Positions 1-5,958 of a stretch of DNA of 11,742 nucleotides are shown one piece after another. Both the position numbers and the translations under genes were made by a program. The stretch is taken from the NCBI GenBank assembly GCA_038133505.1, contig JAYPTI010000105.1, positions 1 to 11,742 on the forward strand. Direction: 5' to 3'. The number at the start of each line of letters is the position of its first letter. The stretch's first letter is position 1. The DNA is from JAYQUR01 sp038133505. GTDB lineage: Bacteria > Pseudomonadota > Alphaproteobacteria > MPNO01 > UBA830. Under the pieces are notes generated by a model. The model saw only the letters and a program-made list of their open reading frames with translations. It had not been told where the DNA came from and did no database searches.

Positions 1-1
1 C

Positions 2-832
2 CTCGATCCGCACTTGCCACACAACGAGGGCGCCTTCCGTTGCGTCGATGTGATCGCGCCCGAAGGCACCATCGTGAATGCGAGCGAGGGCGCGTCGACG
101 ACGATGTGCACGGTCTTCTTCGCGCACGAGATCATCCATGCCGTGTGGAAGGCGCTGGCCCAGGCCGATCCCGAGCGCGGCTGTGCCGGCTGGGCCAAGA
201 ACGTGTTCGGAATCTCGGTCGGACGCGAGGAGGGCGGCGCGCCCTACGTGTTCTATCACGGGGCCGCGGCGGCCGGTTCCGGCGCGGTCGTCGGCCGCGA
301 CGGCTTCAACCAGATCGGCCATGTCTGCACGCTCGGCGGGCTGACCATGCCCAACGTCGAGGTCTACGAGCAGCTTTATCCCGTGCAGTTCCACCGCCAG
401 GAATTCCGCATCGACGCCGCCGGGCCCGGCAAGTGGCGCGGCGGATCGGGCTGCGACTACGAGGTCGATATCCGCACCCCCGCAACCCATTCGTTCCGCG
501 GCGAGGGGCTGAACTACGAGACCGGCTACGGCATCAACGGCGGCGGCAACGGCGCGCCCGGCGTGATGCACCTCCGCGAGGACGGCGACGAGAGCGAAGC
601 GCCCAAATTCGGGCTCAAGGCGTCGGGGCCGGTCCGGTTCGTCACCCAGTCGCCGGGCGGCGGCGGGTACGGCGATCCGCTGGAGCGTGCCCCCGAGAGC
701 GTGCTGCGCGACGTCCGCGACGGGATCGTGTCGAAAGAAACGGCAAACGATGTCTACGGTGTCGCGATCGCGGCAGACGGGAAGTCCGTGGACGCCGCGA
801 AAACCGCCGAAATCCGCGCGTCCCGCATCTGA
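2..832 (+). CDS. Hydantoinase B/oxoprolinase family protein, C-terminal part (5' end outside window)
   Basis: This is the last 276 residues of a HyuB-type subunit. The family (5-oxoprolinase, N-methylhydantoinase, acetophenone carboxylase and caprolactamase beta subunits) takes part in ATP-dependent opening of cyclic amides or carboxylation, normally with a HyuA partner that supplies the ATPase domain. The frame is open from base 2 and begins LDPHLPHNEGAFR, matching the family's NEG-F-R segment, followed by IAPEGTIVNA. Near the end is the glycine-rich QSPGGGGYGDPLER signature typical of HyuB C-termini, then a short tail ending in RASRI and a TGA stop. HyuB proteins are usually 500-600 residues, so about half is missing to the left. 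The HyuA partner, if present, would also lie left. The family call is firm; the substrate cannot be read from this fragment. A PreA-like dehydrogenase follows 115 bases downstream on the same strand. Confidence 0.93.
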   Translation, partial: LDPHLPHNEGAFRCVDVIAPEGTIVNASEGASTTMCTVFFAHEIIHAVWKALAQADPERGCAGWAKNVFGISVGREEGGAPYVFYHGAAAAGSGAVVGRDGFNQIGHVCTLGGLTMPNVEVYEQLYPVQFHRQEFRIDAAGPGKWRGGSGCDYEVDIRTPATHSFRGEGLNYETGYGINGGGNGAPGVMHLREDGDESEAPKFGLKASGPVRFVTQSPGGGGYGDPLERAPESVLRDVRDGIVSKETANDVYGVAIAADGKSVDAAKTAEIRASRI

Positions 833-839
833 CGATTAA

Positions 840-857
840 TACGCAGTATACTACGCA
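840..857. promoter_or_regulatory. Palindrome AGTATACT flanked by direct repeats TACGCA (candidate operator)
   Basis: Between hyuB and preA, the perfect 8-bp palindrome AGTATACT (845-852) sits inside two copies of TACGCA (840-845 and 852-857) spaced 12 bases apart. The same bases contain TATACT (847-852), a good -10 hexamer, but I see no convincing -35 ahead of it. GTATAC-centred palindromes are common operator cores, for instance in the GntR family, so this may be a regulator site for preA. This is inference from symmetry alone. Confidence 0.25.
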
Positions 858-863
858 TTTTTC

Positions 864-892
864 TGGAAACGCCGTGCGAAACGCGGCACAAT
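864..892 (+). promoter_or_regulatory. Possible sigma70-type promoter for preA
   Basis: TGGAAA (864-869) and CACAAT (887-892) are separated by 17 bases and each match four of six consensus positions. The 55-base distance to the preA start codon is plausible. A weak dyad, GCCGTG-CGAAA-CGCGGC (871-887), fills the spacer. The competing candidate is TATACT at 847-852. No terminator separates hyuB from preA, so read-through from upstream is equally possible. Confidence 0.3.
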
Positions 893-947
893 AAACATAG
901 ACGGCGCGGCATATCGCGGCCGCGCGTCCGACAGAGGAGACAAGCAC

Positions 948-2285
948 ATGGCCGACCTCAAGACCGAATTCTGCGGCATTCCCTTCAAGAACCCGGTGGT
1001 GATCGCCTCGCTGGAGACGACGAACTCGCCCGACCTGATGAAACAGGCGTTCGATTACGGGGCGGCCGGCGCGATCATCAAGACGCTGACCGACATCGAC
1101 GACATGGCCGTCCTGACCATGAACTCGAAATACGCGATCATGAACGACCGCGGCGACATCATTAAGGGCAAGGTGCCGCGCGACTTCAAGTTCTATAGCC
1201 GGTCCGGCTATTCCAGCACCTATTACAAGGACTGGATTCCCTACCTGAAGGAGGTCGGCGCCTACGCCCGCGAGCGCGGCGCGCACCTGATCGGCAGCGC
1301 CGGTGCGAAGGACGTCGAGGGCTGGAAGGACATCTGCCGCACGATCGAGGATTGCGGCCTGCCGATGGTCGAGCTGAACTTCGGCTGCCCGCACCCGGCG
1401 CTGATGCCGGGCGTGCACGGCGGCTCGATGATCGGCCAGGACCCGGAAGTCGCTTTCAACGTCACCCAGGCCGTCTGCGAGGCGGTCGACATTCCCGTCG
1501 TCATCAAGCTGACGCCCGACCAGTCGAAGCCGGTCGAGATCGCCCGGGCGGTCCAGGAAGCCGGCGCCGCCGCCGTTACCGCGACCAACCGCTACACCGG
1601 TTTCGCCGTCGATATCGAGACCGCGCAGCCGCGTCTCGGCGGCACGGCGGGCATCGGCGGCACGTGGACCAAGCCGCTGACGCTGCGCTACGTCCATAAC
1701 ATCTACAAGCAGGTCGGCATTCCGATCGCCGGGTCGAACGGCGTGTTCGACCACCGCGACATCGTCGAGTTCATCATGACCGGCGCGGATATCGTAGAGG
1801 TCGGTTCCGTCCTGATGATCAAGGGCATGAAGTGGCTGCCCAACATCATCAACGGCGTCGAGCGCTTCATGGACGAGCACGGCTATCCCGACATCCAGTC
1901 GATGTACGGCATCGCGTCGGACGCGGCGGCGACGGACTATTCCGACCAGTTCGCCAAGGACCGCATCCACGCGCGCGTGAACGCCGAGACCTGCCAGAAC
2001 CCGACCTGCAACGTTTGCGTCCAGATGTGCTTCTACGAGGCGCTGTCCCAGGATCCGGCTGGCAAGATCGCGGTGCACGAGGACAAGTGCATCGGCTGCG
2101 AGCTCTGCATGGACGTCTGCCCGTTCGATTCCATCTCGATGGGCCAGACGACGCAGGACCAGTTCGCCGACGGCTACTTCAAGATCCAGGACGACATCTA
2201 CGAGCCTGCCGACGTGAAGTTCGCCACCAACCGCAACAACATGGACACCATCGAGTCCAACTCGCCGAAGATCGCGGCCGAATAA
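948..2285 (+). CDS. preA: PreA-like NAD-dependent dihydropyrimidine dehydrogenase subunit (DHOD fold plus 2x[4Fe-4S])
   Basis: A 445-residue cytoplasmic flavoprotein of the dihydropyrimidine dehydrogenase family, which reduces uracil or thymine at an FMN site with electrons passed through iron-sulfur clusters. Residues 1-310 form a dihydroorotate-dehydrogenase-like TIM barrel. VELNFGCPHP (141-150) carries Asn144 and Cys147, which from memory align with the substrate-binding Asn668 and catalytic Cys671 of pig DPD. IKLTP (186-190) and TATN (211-214) are also family motifs. The C-terminal part has two cluster motifs: Cys349/354/357/361 with an unusual Cx4CxxCx3C spacing, and a classic Cys381/384/387/391. 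Residue 215 is Arg where DPD and E. coli PreA have Thr. A roughly 50-residue tail follows the second cluster. GAGGAG (934-939) lies 8 bases before the ATG. PreA usually works with PreT, which is not in the window. The family is sure; uracil as substrate is not. Confidence 0.88.
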   Translation: MADLKTEFCGIPFKNPVVIASLETTNSPDLMKQAFDYGAAGAIIKTLTDIDDMAVLTMNSKYAIMNDRGDIIKGKVPRDFKFYSRSGYSSTYYKDWIPYLKEVGAYARERGAHLIGSAGAKDVEGWKDICRTIEDCGLPMVELNFGCPHPALMPGVHGGSMIGQDPEVAFNVTQAVCEAVDIPVVIKLTPDQSKPVEIARAVQEAGAAAVTATNRYTGFAVDIETAQPRLGGTAGIGGTWTKPLTLRYVHNIYKQVGIPIAGSNGVFDHRDIVEFIMTGADIVEVGSVLMIKGMKWLPNIINGVERFMDEHGYPDIQSMYGIASDAAATDYSDQFAKDRIHARVNAETCQNPTCNVCVQMCFYEALSQDPAGKIAVHEDKCIGCELCMDVCPFDSISMGQTTQDQFADGYFKIQDDIYEPADVKFATNRNNMDTIESNSPKIAAE

Positions 2286-2310
2286 GGACGTTGACGACGG
2301 AAACGAAAAC

Positions 2311-2336
2311 GGGCGGGCCTTCGGGCCCGCCCTTTT
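2311..2336 (+). terminator. Intrinsic terminator after preA, probably bidirectional
   Basis: A perfect 9-bp GC stem, GGGCGGGCC (2311-2319) with GGCCCGCCC (2324-2332), is closed by a UUCG tetraloop and followed by TTTT (2333-2336). On the minus strand the same hairpin is followed by GTTTTCGTTT, so it can also end the convergent marR-type transcript, whose stop codon lies about 30 bases away. Confidence 0.93.
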
Positions 2337-2364
2337 CATTTTCCGATAGTCCCGAAACCGCGCG

Positions 2365-2868
2365 CTAGTCGTCGCCGGTCTTCAGCGGGGCGCGGCCCGC
2401 GTCGTTGTTGTCGAGCATCACCTTGACCAGCAGTTCCATGAAGCGCTTGCGCTCTCGCTCGTTCAGCGAGGCGGTGAAACGGTCCTGGGCCGCCTCCATC
2501 GAACCGTGGGCGCGCTCCACGAAGTCGCGGCCTTTCGCGGTGATGCGGGTCAGCTTGGCGCGCCGGTCGCGCTCGCTGGCGACTCGCTCGACGAAGCCGT
2601 GGCGCTCGAGCCGGCGCAGCACGTCGGCGGCGTTGTTGCGGTCGATGCCCACCTCGGCGGCGACCGAGACCTGGTCGAGCGCGCCGCCGCGATAAAGCAC
2701 GCTGAGCACCGCGTACTGGACCGGCGTCACGTCGAACGCCTTGCACTCCTCGAGAAAGATCGCGACGTGGAGCTGGTGCAGCCGGCGGATCAGAAAGCCG
2801 GGACGCGACAGGAGGTCGCTGTAGCCGATCGTGCCCGTGTCGGCCGCCGTTTCGGTGTCGTCGTTCAT
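2365..2868 (-). CDS. MarR family winged-helix transcriptional regulator
   Basis: A 167-residue DNA-binding protein, normal MarR length. The first 20 residues are acidic and probably disordered. Helices from about 21 to 45 (FLIRRLHQLHVAIFLEE) should form the dimer interface. Residues 48-93 hold the helix-turn-helix, with the likely recognition helix in DRNNAADVLRRLERHGF. Residues 95-113 form the wing, with the DRRAK element and LTRITAKG that mark the family. The only cysteine, Cys42, is not clearly placed like the OhrR redox cysteine. MarR proteins typically repress a neighbouring gene and are released by phenolic or other small ligands. The divergent FAH-family gene at 3013 is the obvious target candidate. 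The ATG at 2868 is the first possible start, since an in-frame TAA lies 12 bases upstream (2878-2880), yet no Shine-Dalgarno sequence precedes it. Confidence 0.93.
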   Translation of the reverse strand: MNDDTETAADTGTIGYSDLLSRPGFLIRRLHQLHVAIFLEECKAFDVTPVQYAVLSVLYRGGALDQVSVAAEVGIDRNNAADVLRRLERHGFVERVASERDRRAKLTRITAKGRDFVERAHGSMEAAQDRFTASLNERERKRFMELLVKVMLDNNDAGRAPLKTGDD

Positions 2869-2878
2869 GAACGCGTTT

Positions 2879-2905
2879 TACACGAATTGCGCAGTGCCAT
2901 ACACG
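2879..2905. promoter_or_regulatory. Candidate MarR operator region in the divergent intergenic gap
   Basis: The gap between the marR-type gene and the FAH gene holds an imperfect palindrome, GAATTGCGCAGTGC (2884-2897; 10 of 14 positions symmetric). It is bracketed by two direct TACACG copies (2879-2884 and 2900-2905) spaced 21 bases, two helical turns. Its position 10-37 bases before the regulator start suits autoregulation. No protein-specific consensus was recognised, so this rests on symmetry and position only. Confidence 0.22.
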
Positions 2906-2941
2906 CCCGCACACCGCGAGCATTCGTCGCGCGGAAAGCCC

Positions 2942-2969
2942 TTGAACCGCTGCGGATATCGGTTAGGGT
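2942..2969 (+). promoter_or_regulatory. Possible promoter of the FAH-family gene
   Basis: TTGAAC (2942-2947), 16 bases, then TAGGGT (2964-2969). The -35 is good and the -10 weak, common in high-GC alphaproteobacteria. The -10 ends 43 bases before the start codon. Confidence 0.35.
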
Positions 2970-3012
2970 CCCTCCGGATTTTCAGAACACTTCCATACAG
3001 GGGGAACCGCAC

Positions 3013-3876
3013 ATGCGCTTCGTCGCTTTCAAGAAGGACGGCAAGGAAAAGCTCGGCGTGAAAACCGATGCCGGTCTCGTCGATCTGTCCGTCGTGGACA
3101 AGAGCCTGCCGACCGATCTCAAGACGCTCATCGCGATGGGCAAGGGCGCCATGAACAAGGCGGCCCGCGCCGCCAAGAAGGCGCCGCCGCGCGCGATCGT
3201 GAAGGGCCGGGTGAACTATCTCGTGCCGATCAAGAATCCGGCAAAGATGCTGTGCATCGGCCTCAACTACAAGGATCACGCCGCCGAGGCGAACCTCAAG
3301 GTGCCGACCTATCCGGTCGTGTTCGTCCGCTTCCCGTCGTCGGTCGTCGCGCACAACCAGGACATCGTCCGGCCGAAGATTTCGAAGCATTTCGACTACG
3401 AAGCGGAACTCGTCGCCGTCATCGGCAAGAAGGCCCGCAACGTCAAGAAGTCGGAAGCGCTCGACTACGTCGCCGGTTACACGGTCGGCAACGAAGGCTC
3501 GATCCGCGACTACCAGATGAAGACGTCGCAGTGGCTCGTGGGCAAGAGCGTCGACAACACGGGGTCGATGGGTCCCGAGTTCGTCACCGCTGACGAACTG
3601 CCGAAGGGCGCGAAGGGTCTCAACATCCAGTGCCGCCTCAACGGCAAGGTGCTGCAGGATTCCAACACCCGCGAGATGATCTTCGACACCCAGACGCTGA
3701 TCTACGAAATCGCGAAGGTGATGACGCTGGAGCCCGGCGACTGCATCTTCACCGGTACGCCGGCCGGCGTCGGTTTCGTGCGCAAGCCGCCGGTCCTGAT
3801 GAAGGGCGGCGACAAGTGCGAGATCGAGATCGAGGGGATCGGCGTTCTGTCGAATCCCGTGAAGGACGAAAAATAA
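3013..3876 (+). CDS. Fumarylacetoacetate hydrolase (FAH) family protein
   Basis: A 287-residue cytoplasmic enzyme of the FAH superfamily, whose members hydrolyse, decarboxylate, isomerise or hydrate 2-oxo acids and acylpyruvates from aromatic or sugar-acid degradation using Mg2+ or Mn2+. Residues 1-72 are the small N-terminal domain. The catalytic domain starts with KMLCIGLNYKDHAAEA (78-93). FDYEAELVAVIG (127-138) supplies the two metal ligands Glu130 and Glu132, and Asp166 in GSIRDYQ the third. FTGTPAGVG (246-254) is the conserved substrate-side loop. The usual ND of the NDVSARD motif is NE here (160-161), a mild variation. AGGGGG (2999-3004) lies 8 bases before the ATG; a longer open frame upstream overlaps the marR-type gene and is spurious. 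It is divergent from the marR-type gene, suggesting repression in the absence of a pathway ligand. The family is certain; the exact reaction is unassigned. Confidence 0.93.
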   Translation: MRFVAFKKDGKEKLGVKTDAGLVDLSVVDKSLPTDLKTLIAMGKGAMNKAARAAKKAPPRAIVKGRVNYLVPIKNPAKMLCIGLNYKDHAAEANLKVPTYPVVFVRFPSSVVAHNQDIVRPKISKHFDYEAELVAVIGKKARNVKKSEALDYVAGYTVGNEGSIRDYQMKTSQWLVGKSVDNTGSMGPEFVTADELPKGAKGLNIQCRLNGKVLQDSNTREMIFDTQTLIYEIAKVMTLEPGDCIFTGTPAGVGFVRKPPVLMKGGDKCEIEIEGIGVLSNPVKDEK

Positions 3877-3908
3877 CCTGAATTCAATAATTTAGGTCGT
3901 TCTGGAAG

Positions 3909-3952
3909 CGGCCGCCTCACCCGAAAGTTACTGGCGGGGAGGCGGCCGTTTT
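3909..3952 (+). terminator. Intrinsic terminator after the FAH-family gene
   Basis: A perfect 10-bp stem, CGGCCGCCTC (3909-3918) with GAGGCGGCCG (3939-3948), is followed by TTTT (3949-3952). The 20-base loop can shorten by pairing CCC (3920-3922) with GGG. It ends only 15 bases before the DUF1223 start codon, so the next gene needs its own promoter or read-through. Confidence 0.85.
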
Positions 3953-3967
3953 GGATATTTGGGGGGC

Positions 3968-4714
3968 ATGAAAGCCGCCCGTCTTCTTCCTGCCGCGCTG
4001 CTGACGCTGACGTTGTCCGCCGGCACCGGTTCCGCCGCCGACCTCAAGCCCACCGTGGTCGAGCTGTTCACGTCGCAGAGCTGCTATTCGTGCCCGCCGG
4101 CCGAGGAGCTGTTGACCGAGCTCGCTACCGAGAAAAGCCTCGTCGCGCTCGAATTCTACGTCGACTACTGGGACGACCTCGTCTACGGCGCCGCCGGCAA
4201 ATGGAAGGACGTCTTCTCCAAGCGCGCCTATACCGAGCGCCAGTCGGTTTACAACCGCAACATCCGCGGGCGGCCCAACGTCTACACGCCGCAGATCGTG
4301 GTCGACGGGCAACTTCAGGCCGTCGGCTCGCGCCGGCTCGAAGTCCTGTCGCGCATCCGCGAAGCCGAGAAAGACCGCCGCGCGCGTCTCGACGTGAGCG
4401 TTACCGTCGATCCGGCGGCCGGAGCGACCGTCCGCGTCGCCGGGCCGGTCGACCGCAAGGCCGCCGTCTGGATGGTCCGCTACATCAGGGAGCGCCGCAC
4501 CGAGGTGCGCGCCGGCGAGAACAAGGGCAAGTCGCTGCTCAGCCGCAACGTGGTGACCGAGGTGATGCGGGTCGGCGACTGGAAAGGCAGCGAGACCTCG
4601 ATTTCGGTTTCGGATTTCCGGCTCGCCGACGGCGAAGGCTGTGCGGTTCTCGTCCAGGACGAGACGCTCGGGCCCATCCTCGGCACCGCCACCTGCATGA
4701 CGTCCACGAGTTAG
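3968..4714 (+). CDS. DUF1223 domain-containing exported thioredoxin-fold protein
   Basis: A 248-residue protein with a signal peptide: Lys2 and Arg5, a hydrophobic stretch LLPAALLTLTL, and a probable signal-peptidase I site after SAA at about residue 24, so it should be periplasmic. The mature part starts with VVELFTSQSCYSCPPAEELL, the DUF1223 hallmark. Cys39 and Cys42 form a CxxC at the N-terminus of the first helix, as in thioredoxin folds. PQIVVDGQ resembles the cis-Pro region of such folds. Two more cysteines lie near the C-terminus (GEGC and TATC). The biochemical role of DUF1223 is not established; a thiol redox or metal role is inference. The start is awkward: six Gs abut the ATG with one spacer base, so there is no correctly spaced Shine-Dalgarno. 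A TTG at 3959 is an alternative with no better site. The gene ends in tandem stops TAG TGA. Confidence 0.9.
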   Translation: MKAARLLPAALLTLTLSAGTGSAADLKPTVVELFTSQSCYSCPPAEELLTELATEKSLVALEFYVDYWDDLVYGAAGKWKDVFSKRAYTERQSVYNRNIRGRPNVYTPQIVVDGQLQAVGSRRLEVLSRIREAEKDRRARLDVSVTVDPAAGATVRVAGPVDRKAAVWMVRYIRERRTEVRAGENKGKSLLSRNVVTEVMRVGDWKGSETSISVSDFRLADGEGCAVLVQDETLGPILGTATCMTSTS

Positions 4715-4740
4715 TGACTCACTCGTTTGTGACTCACTCG
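4714..4740. repeat. Duplicated near-palindrome GTGACTCAC at the junction of two convergent genes
   Basis: GTGACTCACTCG occurs at 4714-4725 and 4729-4740, separated by TTT (15-base period). Each GTGACTCAC is itself a palindrome around a central base, so the two copies can fold into a 9-bp stem with one C-C mismatch and a 6-base loop. The first copy starts on the last base of the DUF1223 stop codon. The second contains the LLM stop codon, and the first repeats that stop in frame. No T-run follows, so it is not a standard terminator. Confidence 0.7.
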
Positions 4741-5810
4741 GCCGCTGCCTGGCTTGGGTTGACGAATTTCGGCATCACCTTTTCCGAGAACAGCCGCATC
4801 GAGCGTTCCGCGACATCGACCGGCGTGACGTGCGGCATCACGTGCAGCGACGCGACCTCGAAGCCGCCCAGCTGGCGGTCGTAATCGGCGATCATGTCGG
4901 AAACCTCGTCCGGCGTCCCGGTCCAGCAGATGCCGCGCTCGAGCTGCGCATCGAAATTGTCGTCCTTCAGCTGCGCGATCATCTTGTCGTAGTTGCGATA
5001 GGCCTTGGTGCTGGCGCCTTCCAGCCAGGCGGAAGCGGCATCGACGAGCCGTTCGAGATAGGCGTCGAGCGGCGGCCGGAAGGCGTCGCGCGCAGCCTTG
5101 CCGTCCTCGGCGACATGCATCGAGAACGACAGCATCACCCGGCCGTTCCCCGGATGGCCGGCGGACCGCCAGGTTTCGCGGTAGAGCCCGATCAGCTCGG
5201 CCATCGTGCCGCCGCCCATCGGAATGCCCATGATGTTGAAGCCGTTTCGGCCGGCAAACTCGAAGGACTCCGCGGAGCTCATCGCCGCGACCCAGATCGG
5301 CGGATGCGGCGTCTGAACCGGACGCGGCAGCGACGTGACGTTCTCGAAGCTGTGGAACCGGCCCGCATGCGTCGCGTTTTCTTCCGACAGCAGCAGACGG
5401 ATCTGCTCGACGCCTTCCTCGTAACGCTCGCGGCTCTCGTCGATCGGGATGCCGAAGGTCTCGAACTCGTTGGGGAGGAACGCGCGCGCAAAGCCGCATT
5501 CGGCGCGGCCCTGCGCGATGCCGTCGAGCATGCCAAGCTCTCCCGCGACCTTCAGCGGATTGTTGAAGACGGGAAGCACCGCGCCGGTGATCATCTTCGC
5601 CCTGGCCGAGCGCTGCGCCGCGGCGGCGAGGAAGACGACGGGGTTGGGGCTATAGCCGCCGTAGGGATGGAAATAGTGCTCCACCGTGCGCACGTGCGTG
5701 TAGCCGAGCTGGTCCATCAGGCCGCAGAGGTGCAGCGCGTCCGACCAGTAGGCCTCCGCCGACTTGTCTTCCGGCCCGCAGCTCGGAGAGAAATTCAGTC
5801 CGAATTCCAT
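4734..5810 (-). CDS. LLM class flavin-dependent oxidoreductase (luciferase-like monooxygenase)
   Basis: A 358-residue cytoplasmic TIM-barrel enzyme of the bacterial luciferase-like family, which uses reduced FMN (or F420 in some clades) and oxygen to oxidise small organic substrates. Family marks in order: a MEFGLNF N-terminal strand; TVEHYFHPYGGYSPNP (42-57), with the Glu-His pair typical of the flavin pocket; MLDGIAQGRAECGFARA (94-110), the LDxxSxGR-type motif; and LPRPVQTPHPPIWVAA (161-176) with the usual PxPxQxPxPPIW run. A variable C-terminal half includes FEFAGRNGFNIMG (183-195). GGGGA (5817-5821 on the complementary strand) lies 6 bases before the ATG. Such enzymes need a flavin reductase, which is not in the window. 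It is divergent from the MBL-SDR unit with a 148-base gap, suggesting but not proving related roles. The substrate is unknown. Confidence 0.93.
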   Translation of the reverse strand: MEFGLNFSPSCGPEDKSAEAYWSDALHLCGLMDQLGYTHVRTVEHYFHPYGGYSPNPVVFLAAAAQRSARAKMITGAVLPVFNNPLKVAGELGMLDGIAQGRAECGFARAFLPNEFETFGIPIDESRERYEEGVEQIRLLLSEENATHAGRFHSFENVTSLPRPVQTPHPPIWVAAMSSAESFEFAGRNGFNIMGIPMGGGTMAELIGLYRETWRSAGHPGNGRVMLSFSMHVAEDGKAARDAFRPPLDAYLERLVDAASAWLEGASTKAYRNYDKMIAQLKDDNFDAQLERGICWTGTPDEVSDMIADYDRQLGGFEVASLHVMPHVTPVDVAERSMRLFSEKVMPKFVNPSQAAAE

Positions 5811-5842
5811 CGCGTTTCCCCATCCCGTTCCCAGTTTGCGCC

Positions 5843-5848
5843 ACTCTA
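5843..5848 (-). promoter_or_regulatory. Possible -10 element of the LLM gene (TAGAGT)
   Basis: On the minus strand, GCTAGAGT resembles the alphaproteobacterial housekeeping -10 (GCTANAWC in Caulobacter) and ends 32 bases before the LLM start codon. A TGACGC-like -35 exists upstream but is too close, so this is a weak call supported mainly by position. Confidence 0.25.
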
Positions 5849-5887
5849 GCGCGTCGTCGCGTCACAGGGCGAGTCGTCCCCCGCCGT

Positions 5888-5916
5888 TTGCGCCGGTCGC
5901 GCCGCGGGGCTACGCT
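5888..5916 (+). promoter_or_regulatory. Possible promoter of the MBL-SDR unit
   Basis: TTGCGC (5888-5893), 17 bases, then TACGCT (5911-5916) preceded by GGC, which fits the alphaproteobacterial GCTA-type -10. It ends 42 bases before the MBL start. Consensus matches are modest. Confidence 0.25.
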
Positions 5917-5958
5917 TTTTCCTCCTATCTGAATGCGATCCGGACGGAGAGAGCGGCC

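Noticed and set aside
1425..1445. Loss of the catalytic cysteine in the PreA-like enzyme (Ile162 aligned to the LACGQDP segment of pig DPD)
   Set aside because: The catalytic Cys671 of DPD is three residues after Asn668 in the NLSCPH loop; here Asn144 and Cys147 keep it. E. coli PreA also seems to lack a Cys at the GQDP-side position.
642..2339. 565-codon open frame on the minus strand opposite preA
   Set aside because: Shadow frame; it runs through the preA terminator hairpin and the hyuB end, and its composition is typical of spurious high-GC antisense frames.
2506..3012. N-terminal extension of the FAH gene into the marR-type gene
   Set aside because: The extension is antisense to the regulator, and a good Shine-Dalgarno and family-matching N-terminus are present at 3013.
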